DNA of 64,000 bases from Jacaranda mimosifolia (Eukaryota > Streptophyta > Magnoliopsida > Lamiales > Bignoniaceae). Below are positions 44,061 through 55,635 of this stretch, one piece after another. Under the pieces are notes generated by a model. That model saw only the letters and a list, made by a program, of their open reading frames with translations. It did no database searches and had not been told where the DNA came from. The stretch lies in the NCBI GenBank assembly GCA_018894105.1, contig CM032123.1, positions 24,095,744 to 24,159,743 on the forward strand, read 5' to 3'. Numbering within the stretch: the first letter of the stretch is position 1; each line of letters opens with the position of its first letter. The translations under genes and the position numbers were made by a program.

Positions 44061-44113
44061 GTACCTTGTTTATGCACCCTTAGCACACAATAAGCTCACA
44101 TTGATGGCATAAC

Positions 44114-45444
44114 TGAAGGTATGTGTGGCACTAGGATCCAAATATTTTAACATAAAACTTAATAAACTAACCCACACAACACCCCCAGGATCAATACATA
44201 CACGGAATTCAAATTTAGAAAGGGAAAAAATACCTAGGTGATGACAGAAAATCGAAGAGCAAGAGAAAACCCTTTGAAGATTCTTCAGTCCAAAATTCAG
44301 CCCAATCAGAACACCAGAGGTCCTCCCAGAACTAGCAAAACTGGCTGCCAGAAAGCTGCTCCAGTCAAGAGCAAAAGCAACCAAATTAGATTACCTCTAA
44401 TGTAAAAGTCCATACACCAAATCTATGGCCTGTTCTCTATAGAATGGCTGGAATATCTACAGAGAATGAGGGTAGGAAGGCTGGGAAGGAGCAGGAGGAG
44501 GAAGTTGGAGAGAATAATGGGATGCTAACAAATTAGATTCCCACTACACAAAATGTAGGGAGAAATCACACTAGTCATGCACACACTTGCTCTCACTCAC
44601 TCTTGGCTGGCCACACTCCTATATCTATATATAGGAGTGGTCCATGAACATCCCCAAGGAGATGATGCCAAGTGTCCTTGCCAAGGTGGCCACTAACTAG
44701 TAATTAGTGAATAAGAATACTAATTGAAGCACAAATTTCATCTTATGAAATGTATTGCAATTAAATTCCAATTCACATTAATTGAACCATTCACTTAATT
44801 ATTCTCCCAAAAATAACCCTCCAACTCAATTAAATTAAACACTTTAATTTAACCAATAATAATTTGACTTAACTCTTAAGTCAAAAATGCTTAACTATTT
44901 AAGCTCGTCAAAGTCAATTTAATCCTAAGTGGTCAAGGAAGAGTCAAAGCATGAGGACCGGACACAAGGTTACCATGGATCCTCAGGTCAAAGGACTAAT
45001 AATATGCACTAGCGTAAGCAGGAGAACTTGCCACTTGGGCTATCTAGTAGATTCTCCATGCGGGTCTTCAGTACTTTGTTCTCTAACAAGCACCCACTAA
45101 CATGCACCCGTATCTCATACAATTGCTCATGGAATGGAACAATATCCAACTCTTGGATTATGCATCGTTAATGCAAGTCTATTCGGATCTTAGATGCCCT
45201 TGTTCTCTTAAGATCCTATGATTTGGAAGGTTTAAGATCACGACCGTGTGAGACTTATTCCATGGTCACCAAACTAAGTCCCATACTCTTGTGTGATCTA
45301 AGGGCTTCATCCAAATGCCAGTGAAGTAAATGAAGAGCATATGATGAAGATGGCCATATGATGAATATCATTCAATTAAGATTGTCTTACAATGAAATAG
45401 TTTACAAGGCTAATCTAATTGGCTTTCTGGGCACTATTCCAACA
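44114..45444 (-). mobile_element. solo copia LTR E with ATAAC target duplication
   Basis: A single minus-strand LTR runs from TGTTGGAATAGTGCC at 45444 to the TGAAGGTATG end at 44114. It is flanked on both sides by ATAAC (44109-44113 and 45445-45449), an exact 5-bp duplication. It is 1331 bp because U3 sequence is deleted near 44933. It has a TATA region at 44618-44640 but not the full upstream inverted repeat. Solo LTRs arise by recombination between an element's two LTRs. Confidence 0.88.
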
Positions 45445-46557
45445 ATAACAACACCTGAAAGTCACAAGTTTGACTAAGTGTATGAACATGAATAGATGAA
45501 TAGACAAAAATTCCCTAAGTGAGAAAGGGAACAAATACTCATAACATCAAAAAGCGCTACATAAAGCCTAACTAACACATGGCCTCCTAAAGAAAAACAC
45601 AAAACAGTTCTAAATAATGAAATTCTTTAAATTATTCACAAATATGCAAATTCACGTCAAACGCTCTAAGTTACTCCCAAAAGCATGAAGCTTCGTCTAA
45701 TAAATCTTTTTTAACTCACCCGAGAAGTTGAACCACATGTACCACTAGTCAATGCTTAAATGATTTCATTCCCTGAGAATTGGGCACAAAGAACACCTGA
45801 TGAAACTAACACTAGAGTATCCTAGCAATTAGGAGCCCTATGAGTGCCCGAACACCCTCAAAGTTGGGCACCCACTTACATGTCCAAATACCTGCCCCAA
45901 GCGGGTAACCACTGCAAGAAAAAATGCAAGCACATAACAATGCATAAACGATATTATGAAAGCAAGAAAAATCATGAAAGATGAGTCATCTAAATGACTC
46001 AGTGCTGAAAAGGGTGTATCATTATTTCAAATCCCCATAGCAAATGCATGAAGTCTAACAATACTACATATGTAGATATCACTTTGCTTTTGGCTAATAC
46101 TTAGCCATTTAAATATAAAAAAAAAAAAAAAAAAGCTTGAGAAAACCACAATCACCATGAGACCCCTCAAAAAGACCTGTTTAAAGACACTCCCAACAAG
46201 GGTATCAAGATCGCACATAGTTAAAAAATCTTCAGAACACAAAGAGACGTCTTTAGATCAAGACTTTCAAAGGTCACGTAAAGTAATGCAATTCATCAAC
46301 ACATTCCAAGAGTTTCCCCTAAAGAAGTGTCTCCTCTAAAGACCCTAAGGGGCTTATAGAAACTTTGAAATAATTCATGAACATTGAAAGTAACACAACA
46401 TCAAAAGGAAACTCACCGTGAATGTAAATAAAGTCAATCTTAACATGCCCGATCCCCACAAAGACAAACACCTTGTGAGTACCTAGAGCTAAAAAAATAA
46501 CAAATATCTTGAAGACTTATCTTGGCTATAAAGAAAGAAAATGCCTGAGTACTCCAA
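45445..46557 (+). mobile_element. Ty3/gypsy remnant J2, right part
   Basis: The first 150 bp match J1 at about 21131-21290 (for example CATAACATCAAAAAGC, then GCCT...ATGAAG-like text), so J2 resumes after the solo LTR. The remaining 0.9 kb may be its LTR or flank. It has an A-run at 46117-46135 and no recognisable coding sequence. Confidence 0.45.
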
Positions 46558-48797
46558 AGAGAGATAGAAGTAGGACAAGGATCCATACAATAAAACCATA
46601 AAAAGGCTAAATATAACTTTCCTACTTTACTCCAAGGATCAAATCACGTATTTAATGAGGATTTAAATTAGAAAATTACCTTGAATGCTAAATCCAAAGG
46701 TAGAATAGGAAAACTCCTATGAACTCTTCAAAAAAAGAAATCAGCGCATAGTAGAGAAATGCCAACACTTGACCTCCTTCCTCAATTCAAAATTGGCTGA
46801 AAATTTAAAGAGAACACCTCCACACAAATAAGAAGTTTTTGTAAAAATTTAAGCCTGATCAGATTTCCATAAGTCCTCCAAATCATCTTCAAAAAAAAAA
46901 GGACTGCGATGGATCTACAAGAGCAAAAGCCCCTTCAATTTTGAGCCTCCAATGTAATAATCCACAAACCCAAGGAGAGCTCCAATCCACCTCAAAGCTG
47001 CCCAAAAATGAGAGGAGGAGGAAGAAGGAAGGGGAGATTTTAGGAGAAGATGAGAGGAATTTGGTATGGAGAGTGTGAAACTTCAACACATAAGTGAATC
47101 ACACTTTTGGACGGAAAATGGGAAATCTAGCTTAGCTCTTTTCCCTCATGGATGGCCACCTCTATTTATAGACAGGATGGTGTGATGCTAGTTGGCATCA
47201 CACCTCCCATGAGGTAGTTTCCGACTTGGCAACCAACTTGCAAACTTGCCAACTTGCTTGCATGTGACTATCACATGCATTTAGATTTAATTTGTATCTA
47301 AATTTCATCTTATGAATTGTAATGCAAATTAATCCTAAATTAGTTTCAAATGAACTCCTTCATTTGAATTTTCCTTCAAAACAAAATTCTTGCCATTAGT
47401 TAAATTAGCTTCGTAATTTAATTAATTAGTTTGACTTAACTCTTTAAGTTAAATGGTGTCAACTTAACTCTTGAAGTTGACTTGACTAATTAATTATCAT
47501 ATGGAACCAATTAAATGAATTTATTAATTTAATGGGTCTAATTTAACTCCTTAATTATTTTTATTAATTTAACAATTAAATTAATCAAGCCAAAAGGACC
47601 AAAAACTAGTCAATCGATTTCTCCTCCAAAAAATGCCAAGATGAACTTTCTAACTCTTTAAAAAAATCCTCCCATCAAGGAGAACTTCCTTTAGACTTTG
47701 TGTGTGTGACCTATTAGGTTCACCCATTCATTGGCATGGGCTTACAATTAGTTGTGACATTTTGAATTTTAAAATATTCGCATTAGTTTAAACTCCTTTA
47801 AACTAATAACTCTTTCAGTTAATCTCCATTAATTGAATAGTACCTAATCTCCATGATCGATGTCTAGCAACAAGCCCATGGATCCCAACTAATTGAATGA
47901 AATGAATATGCTTTTGATGAACCATTTCTAACTCTATGCTCGCCGTGCAAATACGGTCCTTTCATCTCCTCCTCCCAAAAAAGGCCTATGACAAGATAAT
48001 TGTTGGCTCCCCACTAGCCTCGATAACTATGTTTCTAATCGCAATGTCCGATTCCTCTTTATGACCTCATCATTAAAAAACTCTTTTTCCAAATTATCAT
48101 GTAACCTTGCGCGAAGATTCTTGGAATCGATCATTATAGAATACCTAGGAGATGCACTCACTCTTCACAATGATGAGGAGACAGATCCCATCTTGGATCT
48201 CACAAACCTCCATGTCTAAGTAGCTCATACCCAATCTCAACCCCAGTGACCTACTACATGGTCGAAGAAGAATCAAGGTATGAAGACCTAAACACAAGGT
48301 TACCATGGATCCTCAGGTCTAAGGACTAATTATATGCACTAGCGTAAGCTGGAGAACTTGCCACTATCGACTTGCCATTTTAGTAGCTAGTGGATTCTCC
48401 GACCGGGTCTTCAGTGAACTTGTTCTTTAACAAGCACCCACTAACATGCACTTATGCCTAACATGGATTGCTCATAAAACAGAGCAATATCCAACTCCTT
48501 GGATTTATGCATCATTAGTGCAAGTCTATCTGAATCTTAAATGTCCATCTCTTAAGATTATATGACTTCAAATATTTTAAGATCACGATCGTATAAGACT
48601 TATTTCATGATCACCACCTAGTGCGTGACCAAGTCCCGTAGTCTTGTGTGATCTAAGGGCTTCAACCAAATGCCAGTGAAGTAAAATAAGCATAAGATGA
48701 AGATGGTCGTTTTATATAAATATAATCCAATCAAGATTGTATCACAAGTGAAATAGTTTACATGCCAGTTTAATTGGCTATGGGCACTATTCCAACA
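46558..48797 (-). repeat. 3' LTR of element D
   Basis: This full-size minus-strand LTR of about 2.24 kb runs from TGTTGGAATAGTGCC at 48797 to a degraded end near 46558 (boundary uncertain by about 10 bp). The inverted repeat GTGTGATGC/GCATCACAC lies at 47180-47203 and a weak TATA (TCTATTTATAGA) at about 47159-47172. Confidence 0.8.
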
Positions 48798-49663
48798 ATC
48801 TATCACTTTCTCTAAAGCCATTTTCGCATAGTCTTAAGACCTATATACTTAAGATGTCCTTCAAAGACCTTTTGCATTAAGGGTTTAGTTAGTAGATCTG
48901 CTATATTCTCTCATGAGGCTATCTTTTCCACTTCAATGTCGCCTCTATCAATGATCTCCCAAATTAAATGATAATGCCACAAAATGTGCTTAGATCGCTG
49001 ATGAGATCATGGCTCATTTCCTTGCATAACTATTCTGTTGTCATCATAGAAGACAACTATAGGCTCAACAATGCTAAGCACTACATCCGACTCTTGGATG
49101 AAAATTTTCATCCAAACACCCTCTTTGCAGCTTTCGAAGCCGTAATATATTTTGGCTCAGTGGTTGAATCGACCGTGGTGTCTTGTTTCAAACTCTTCCA
49201 ACTCATCGTACCGCCATTGAGGTAAAATATAAATCCAAAAGTAGATTTTAGGTCATCTACATGAGACTGGAAACTAGAATTCGAAAACACCTCGACTTTC
49301 AGCTCTCCATTTTATATACTAAAAACAAATCATTAGTTCCTCTCAAGTACTTTAGGATTCCTTTTACATCGGTCCAGTGACTTTCACTGGGGTCAGATTG
49401 AAAGCGACTCATAATGCTTAGAGCATGTGCTACATTCGAATTTGTACATTGAACAACATACATTATGCTCCCTATAATAGATGCATAAGGTATGTGGAAC
49501 ATTCTTTTTCTCTCATCATTGGTCTTTGGGGCCTTAGACTTGGAGAGATGAAGACCATGTCCCATAGGAATAATTCCCTTCTTGGATTTTTCCACACTAA
49601 ACCTCTTTAGTATCTTGTCAATGTACGATATTTGAGAAAGCTCGAACATCCTCTTTGATCTAT
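48798..49663 (-). pseudogene. copia late RT / RNase H remnant of element D
   Basis: Open pieces 49299-49649 (SQISYIDKILKRFSVEKSKK, HIPYASIIGSIMYVVQC) and 49108-49290 (FIFYLNGGTMSWKSLKQDTT, DSTTEPKYITASKAAK) cover late RT and RNase H. Only the last fifth of the element survives. Its upstream side ends abruptly near 49663, where an LTR fragment of element F begins. Confidence 0.83.
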
Positions 49664-49910
49664 TTGGGAAAGATCCTATGACTTGGAAGATTTATCACGA
49701 CTGTGCAAGACTTATTCTATGATCACCACCTAGTGCGTGACCAAGTCCTATAGCGCTATGTGATATAAGGGCTTCAACCAAATGCTAGTAAATTATTAAT
49801 CAGCCTAAGATAAAGATGGCTATATAATGAATATCATTCAATCAAGATTGTATCACAAGTGAAATAGTTCGCATGCCAATCTAATTGGCTTACAAGGCAT
49901 TATTCCAACA
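49664..49910 (-). repeat. 3' LTR fragment of element F
   Basis: The first 247 bp or so of an LTR end TTCCAACA at 49910 next to F's purine tract side. The sequence left of 49664 belongs to D's pol, so most of this LTR is deleted. Confidence 0.78.
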
Positions 49911-50594
49911 TTCACCTACTTCCCCTAAAGCCAATTCTGCAAAATCTTAGACCCATCTTCTTAAGATGTCCTTCAAAGACCATTTGCATTTAAGGGTTTA
50001 TACAATGGTTCAACTATAGTCTCTTCTGAGGCAACTATTTCCACTCAGATGTCGCCTTTATCAAATGATATCATATATCAAATGATACTGCATTTAATAT
50101 GTTTGGATCACTGATGAGATCTTGGCTCAAGTCCTAAATTATCTTCCAAAGACAACCGTAGGCACTACATCTAATGCTTGGATGAAGTTTTTATCGAAAC
50201 ACCTTTTGTAGTTTCCAAAACCACAAAATTTTTCACCTCAATTGTAATCTTGGCCGTAGTGTCTTGTTTGGAACTCTTCCAACTCACCATGCCACCATTA
50301 AGGCAAAATATAAATCCAAAAGTGGATTTTAGGTCATCTAAATCAGATTGGAAACTAGAATCTGAAAACTCCACAAGTTTCAATTCTTCATTATTGTATA
50401 CCAAAAGCAAGTCCTTAGTGCTTCTCATGTACTAAAGGATTGTTTTAATGGCCATCCAGTGACACTCACTGGGGTTGGATTGGAAATGACTTGTAACACT
50501 TAGAGTATGTGCCACATCCAACCTTGTACATTGAACGACATACAATATGCTCCGCATAAAGTATGTGGGACATTCTATGTCTCTCATTGTTAAT
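49911..50594 (-). pseudogene. copia RNase H of element F
   Basis: Open piece 50171-50428 reads MRSTKDLLLVYNNEELKLVE, then SFQSDLDDLKSTFGFIFCLN, VSWKSSKQDTTAK. The TTEAEY motif is degraded (TIEVKNF). Downstream tail motifs are present in broken frames up to the LTR piece. Confidence 0.8.
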
Positions 50595-51440
50595 CTAAGG
50601 GGTCATAGACTTGGAGGGACGAATAGTATATCCCATTGGAAGGAACCTTCTTTTGGATTCTTTAATACTAAAACTCTTTAGCATCTTGTCAATGTACGGT
50701 ATTTGGGAAAGCCCCAACATCCACCCCGATCTATCTCTATAGATACGTATTCCCAATACATAAGATGTTTTTCCCAAATGCTTCATGGAAAATTGTGTAG
50801 ATAACCATGCTTTAGTACACTCTAACATTTCTCTCTCATTCTCAATAAGAAGAATGTCATCGACATAAAGCACAATAAACATTATACTATTCCCACTAGC
50901 GTTCTTGTACACACAAGGTTCATAAACATTTTTGACAAAGCAAACAATTGTCATAATTCCAAGTTTTGGATGCCTGTTTGAATCTATAAATGGATCTCTG
51001 GACTTTGCAAACCTTTTGCACACTCCCTTTGGATGTAAAACCTTATGGTTCTTCATATAGTTTTTTTCTTTAATATTTCCATTAAGGAAAGCGATTTTCA
51101 CATTCATTTATCATATCTCATGGTCATAATATGTGACTGTGGCAAGAAAAATTTGATTAGACTTTGTGCAAAGGTTTCCTCGAAATCAAAATCGGGTCTT
51201 AGAGTGTAACCTTTTGCCACTATTCACACCTTAAAGGTCACTAGCTCTCTATCAACTCCTAGATTTCACTTATAGATCCACTTGCAACCAACAGGAACTA
51301 TTGCCTTCGGTGGATCTACCAAAGTCCATACTTTGTTGGAGTAGATCGAGTCCATTTCGGATCTCATGGTGTCAAGCTAATGTCCCGAGTCTTATGTCCA
51401 ACATAGGTTCCTCATAGGTCCCTCATAGGTCTTCGGATCA
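50595..51440 (-). pseudogene. copia reverse transcriptase of element F, YVDD intact
   Basis: Open frame 50595-51107 (170 codons) begins MNVKIAFLNGNIKEKNYM and contains FIVLYVDDILLIENE (YVDD at 50856-50867), LGIRIYRDRSGWMLGLSQIP and KRRFLPMGYTIRPSKSM. The N-terminal third (VWTLVDP, GCKWIYK, FKA..VAKGYT) lies upstream in broken frames (51120-51400). Confidence 0.86.
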
Positions 51441-52330
51441 CTATCTAATTGGCCAGTTTCATGAAGAAATTTGAACCTTTTTGGTTGCTTCTTGATCCGA
51501 TCCAACCTCCTTAGAGGTTGTGTGTGAGGCTATTATTGATATTTACTTGTTTTTATCGCTTGTGGGATTTTAACGATCATCTTGAACTTTATCAAGTTCA
51601 ATAACAAAGCCTTTTCTATCTTATAGAAATTTCTTTTCCAAAAATGTGGCATTCCTCGAAACAAACACCCTTTGTTCTAAGAGATCATAAAAGTAATAAT
51701 CCAAATACTCTCTTAAGTATCCCACAAACTTACACAAGGTGGATCTACTATCCAACTTGTCTCCCACCAAACGTCTCACATAAGTGCGAAACCCCCAAAC
51801 TTTTAGATAATGGCAAAAGGGTGCTTTGCCAAACCACATCTCATGCGGTGTTTTTGGCACCGACTTTGAAGATACTACACTTAGTAATTTTGTCGTTGTC
51901 TCTAAGACGTATCCTCAAAAGGATATAGGCTCATCGAAGAAGCTCATCATGGAATGTGCGATGTCCGACAAGGTACGATTTCTCCTTTCAGCAACTCCAT
52001 TGTGTTGGGGTGTGCTGCATGGAGTCCATTGTGAGAGAATCCCATTCTCTTTCGGATAATCCAAGAATTTGATACTCATGTATTCTCTCCCTCGATCTAA
52101 TTGAAGAGCTTTAATACTAAGTCCTTTTTGCTATTCTACTTCATTCCTATATTCCTTGAACTTTTCAAAGGTTTCGAACTTGTACTTCATAATATACACA
52201 TGTCCGAACCAACTATAATCATTGGTAAAGGTGATGAAGTAGGAATAGCCTCCTCTTGCACTAACTCTTAGTAGGCCACAAATATCCATATGGATCAAAT
52301 CCAAAGGACTTGTATTGCGATCAGTTTGTT
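51441..52330 (-). pseudogene. copia integrase of element F
   Basis: IHMDICGLLRVSARGGYSYF (first Asp) lies in the open piece 52131-52484. VAERRNRT keeps the catalytic Glu (codon at 51987-51989). The C-terminal block is open at 51621-51860 (MPKTPHEMWFGKAPFCHYLK, SRSTLCKFVGYLRE, FVSRNATFLEKKF). Frames are broken around the second Asp region. Confidence 0.83.
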
Positions 52331-52915
52331 CTACAAAATGAGCCTTGATCATTTTTTCCTTTAAACAAGAATCACAAGTAAGAAGATTCTCAATGCCACT
52401 AACATTTAGTATTTTGAGAGCTTCTAACTTGTTCATTCTATTTTTCAAAAATATGTCCAAGCCTTGCATGTTATAACATGGCATCTTCTTGGATATCTAA
52501 TTTTCTTACCTTATTGAATGTGCATTACTGATGGTTGAGAGTCCAAAAATGTTAAGTGTACCCTAAACAGCTAAAGAACCCATTCTTTAAACCCCTCAAT
52601 CTCCCATTTGATAAAGAGGGATCAAACCCTTCGCTATCTAAAAAGGAAATTGAAATAATGTTCTCAACAATATATAGTACATATTAAAAGGGTTCAATAC
52701 AATTATGGAGTTCCCTAAGTCTAACTTATTACACTCATTCGGATTTGGCTACAACTCTTGCTCCTTAGCCAAGGCGGTAGATCATATCTCCATCACTAAG
52801 TTTTATTCTTCTTTCTATTCTTTGTAACAATTTACAAAGATAAGAACCACATGCGATATCATATATCCATGAGGAAGAATTCATCCTTAAATGCACTTCA
52901 ATAAAGTACATACCC
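52331..52915 (-). pseudogene. copia protease and HHCC region of element F
   Basis: The zinc-binding part survives partly (CDSCLKEKMIKAHF). The WHARLGH segment is disrupted near 52470. The protease block reads WIYDIACGSYLC, with the active-site Thr changed to Ile (family DTACGSHLC). The frame between them is broken. Confidence 0.78.
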
Positions 52916-53653
52916 TTCTCAAGGGTTGCAAGGTATCCTTTGCAATTCCATTTCCAATGGCCAATCTCGCCAAAGTAGAAACAAGTAATATCAACTACAT
53001 CTTCTATAATGTTCTTGACTCCTCCAGATGACTTTAATGGTTGCCTTCCCCTTAGAAAAAGAACTTTTCTTCTTTTCACCTCCCTTTCTAGCACCCCTAG
53101 GGCCCATAGACTTGGACGAAGAAGCAAGCATTAATGGTATACCCTTGTCATGAAAATCCCCATCAAAATCAACACTTTGATCAATAAAACTCAACAAGGA
53201 TGAGAGGATCAAATCCTCATGGAGATCATTGTCCATCACTACGTCCAAGTTGAAAAGCTTCTCCAAACCTAATCATGTTTAGACTGTAGTTGGTAACACA
53301 TGACTCCGTATCCATCCTAGCTTGAAAAATCTCCTTTGACAACATGAATTTCTCATACCTTGTTTATTTTGAAACTCTTGTAAAATCTTACTGAGGTACA
53401 ATTCATGTGTCCTTAAGACTTTTGAAGTTTGTAGATGCTATCATAACACTATGGGATAGAACGATCCTTAACCCAATTCGTGAACTTTTCACATGTCTCT
53501 TGATCTACTATAATTCCCATGGGATTAGGAGCACTTTGATATAGAATATATATCCATTTCTAGGAATCTAGAATGATTTTTGAGGTTAAGTTAATCATGG
53601 AAGTTTGGCCAAGTTGGTTTATTGGTTTCCAAGAAATAACGTTGAGTGGATTT
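52916..53653 (-). pseudogene. copia gag of element F, 5' end cut by G
   Basis: Zinc-knuckle text reads CFYFGEIGHWKWNC (second Cys lost to Phe). Before it is a basic region (GARKGGEKKKSSFSKGK). The N-terminal part is heavily degraded. The start region ends at about 53650, where the AACGTTGAGTGGATTTT text (family start region) is cut by element G's LTR. Confidence 0.78.
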
Positions 53654-55621
53654 TATTGGAATAGTGCCCCGCAAGCCAATTAGATTAGCATAGTAAACTA
53701 TTTCACTTATGATACAATCTTGGTTGAATAATATTGATAATATGGTCATCTTCATCTTATGTTTATATTTACTTCATTGGCATTTGGTTGAAGCCCTAAG
53801 ATCACACAAGACTACGGGACTTGGTCACGCACTAGGTGGTGATCATGGAATAAGTCTTACACGGTCGTGATCTCAAATCGTCCAAGTCATAGGATCTTAA
53901 AAGATAGGGTATCTAAGATCTGAATAGACTTGCATTAACGATGCATAGATCCAAGGAGTTGGATATTGCTTTATTCCATGGGCAATCATATATGAGATAT
54001 GGATGCATGTTAGTGGGTGCTTGTTACGAAACAAGGCACCAAAGCCCCACCCAGAGAATCCACGAGATAGTCAAAGTGGCAAGCAAGTTCTCATGCTTAC
54101 ACTAGTGCACATAATTAGTTCTTTGACCTAAGGATCCATGATAACCTTGTGTTTAGGTCTTCATGCTTTGACTCCTCCCTGGTCACCTAGCGGGCCATTC
54201 AGGTGGTGATTGGGCATGAGCTACTTACACATGGAGGTTTATGAGATTCAAGATGGAATCTGACTCCTCGTCTTTGTAAAAGGCGAGTACACCTCCTATG
54301 TATTCTATAATGATCAATTCCAAGAAATGATTGCGCAATGTAGTATGACAATTTGGAAAATGAGTTTTCAAAAGATGAGGTCAAAAAGTGGAATCAAACA
54401 TTGAGAATAGAGACATAGTATTGAGGCTATTAGGAAGCCGACAAATATCTTGCCTTAGGCCTCTTTCGGGAGATAGGAGACGGAAGGACCATATTTGTTA
54501 TTACACGTAGAGCTATAAGGTTCTCAAGGAGCATTCATTTTGGTCAATTAGTTGGGCTTGAGGTTGGACATTGACCATGGAGATTGGGTACTCTTCAATT
54601 AACGAAGACTAATTGAATCGATTGATTAGTTTAATGGAGTTTAAACTAAAAAGAATATACGATACTCAAAAGTCACAAGGAGTTGTGAGCCCATGTCCAA
54701 TGAATGAGAGAACATATCGTGTCACACACAAAAGCTAATTACATTTCCTAAGTAATGGACGAACTTTCTAAGTGTTAGAAAATTCACTCTGCAGAGACCA
54801 ATTTTTGGGTGATCGAAAATTGAGGTCAATATTGGCTTGATTAATTTAATTGTTAAATTGATCAACTAATTTAAGGTGAAATGCATACAAATTCAAATTA
54901 AATTTGAATTTGCGAACTTGCATGCATTGCAAGCATGTTGGCGGTCCCCTCCCCAACACCTTGAGGAATGTATGATGCCAACTTGGCATCACACCATCCT
55001 CTATATATAGATATAGAGGTGACGGTGGGCAAAATTCAAACAATCCAAGTTAAGAATTAGATTCTCACTTTCTCCTTCCATTTTCAAGGTGTTCGCTCAT
55101 GTGTTGAAGTTCACCTCTCTCTTCTTCTCCAACCCCAAAATCGTCCGTCTCCCTTTATTCTCTCCTCTCTTTCTCCAGCTAAAAGTGAGGAGTAGTAGGA
55201 AATTGGATTGGTGTGTGGATCATATTGATGGAGGCAAAACAAATGGTTTGCTAAGCCTTTGGAGATCCACCTGCAAGACCAGTCACTTGTGGATTTTATT
55301 CCAGGAGATCCAGAAGGATTTTTGGTCTGAAATTTTCACAGTATCTTCATCAAAGAGTTGAGGATCTACTGGAATATTTTTGGATTTTTTGGAGACCTTT
55401 GGATCGTGCAAAAGTTGCTCTCTTCCACTTTCACCACTGTTTGGCAGATTTTGTTTTAAAGAAAGAGTTCTTCAATCTACCTTTGGATTTTGCTAATCAA
55501 AGTAACTCTCCATCTAAATATAAATACTAAACATTTTTAGATCCTTGGTTGCTTGTAAATCACTAGTTTATTTAAGCTTTTGAAGTTTTATTATTAGATC
55601 CTAGTGTCTTACTTGCTTTCA
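53654..55621 (+). repeat. 5' LTR of element G
   Basis: This 1968-bp LTR runs from TATTGGAATAGTGCC to ACTTGCTTTCA. It has the inverted repeat GTATGATGCC/GGCATCACAC (one mismatch) and the TATA box at 54970-55019. Confidence 0.88.
54970..55019 (+). promoter_or_regulatory. LTR promoter of G: inverted repeat plus TATA box
   Basis: GTATGATGCC and GGCATCACAC flank AACTT, followed after about 8 bp by CTCTATATATAGATATAGAG. This is the same layout as in A and C. Confidence 0.67.
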
Positions 55622-55623
55622 AG

Positions 55624-55635
55624 TGATATCGGAGC
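55624..55635 (+). other. primer-binding site of element G (tRNA-iMet type)
   Basis: TGATATCGGAGC lies two bases after the LTR end. It differs from copy C by one G-to-A change near its start and one base at its end. Confidence 0.8.

Larger units (their letters stand above)
41236..44113 (+). mobile_element. Ty3/gypsy (Tat/Ogre-like) remnant J2, left part
   Basis: J2 has duplicated gag pieces, a short segment with LIYDANAMNTYIES (42256 onward, like J1's IVYDINVIMTLIS near 706), a 43-bp tandem array, looser repeats around 43300-43650 (TAAGCCCAT...GGCATGTGGTTGCACCC) and a second array at 43815-44060. The solo LTR E then interrupts it. The layout parallels J1. No integrase was found. Confidence 0.6.
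49664..53653 (-). mobile_element. Ty1/copia element F (minus), truncated
   Basis: F has a short 3' LTR piece (49664-49910, ending TTCCAACA) and then RNase H, RT, integrase, protease and gag reading leftward from 53653. It is cut at its gag start by element G (53654). Both catalytic integrase residues I could check and the RT YVDD motif are intact, so F derives from a competent source. Its 5' LTR and leader are not in the window. The D/F border looks like a recombination or deletion joint. Confidence 0.82.

Noticed and set aside
44070..44384. 104-codon frame as a host gene
   Set aside because: It lies across the end of solo LTR E and has no recognisable domain. The LTR explains the sequence.
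46027..46340. Possible SINE or retrogene tail at the A-run 46117-46135
   Set aside because: No RNA polymerase III box motifs, no target duplication and no recognisable body upstream of the A-run.
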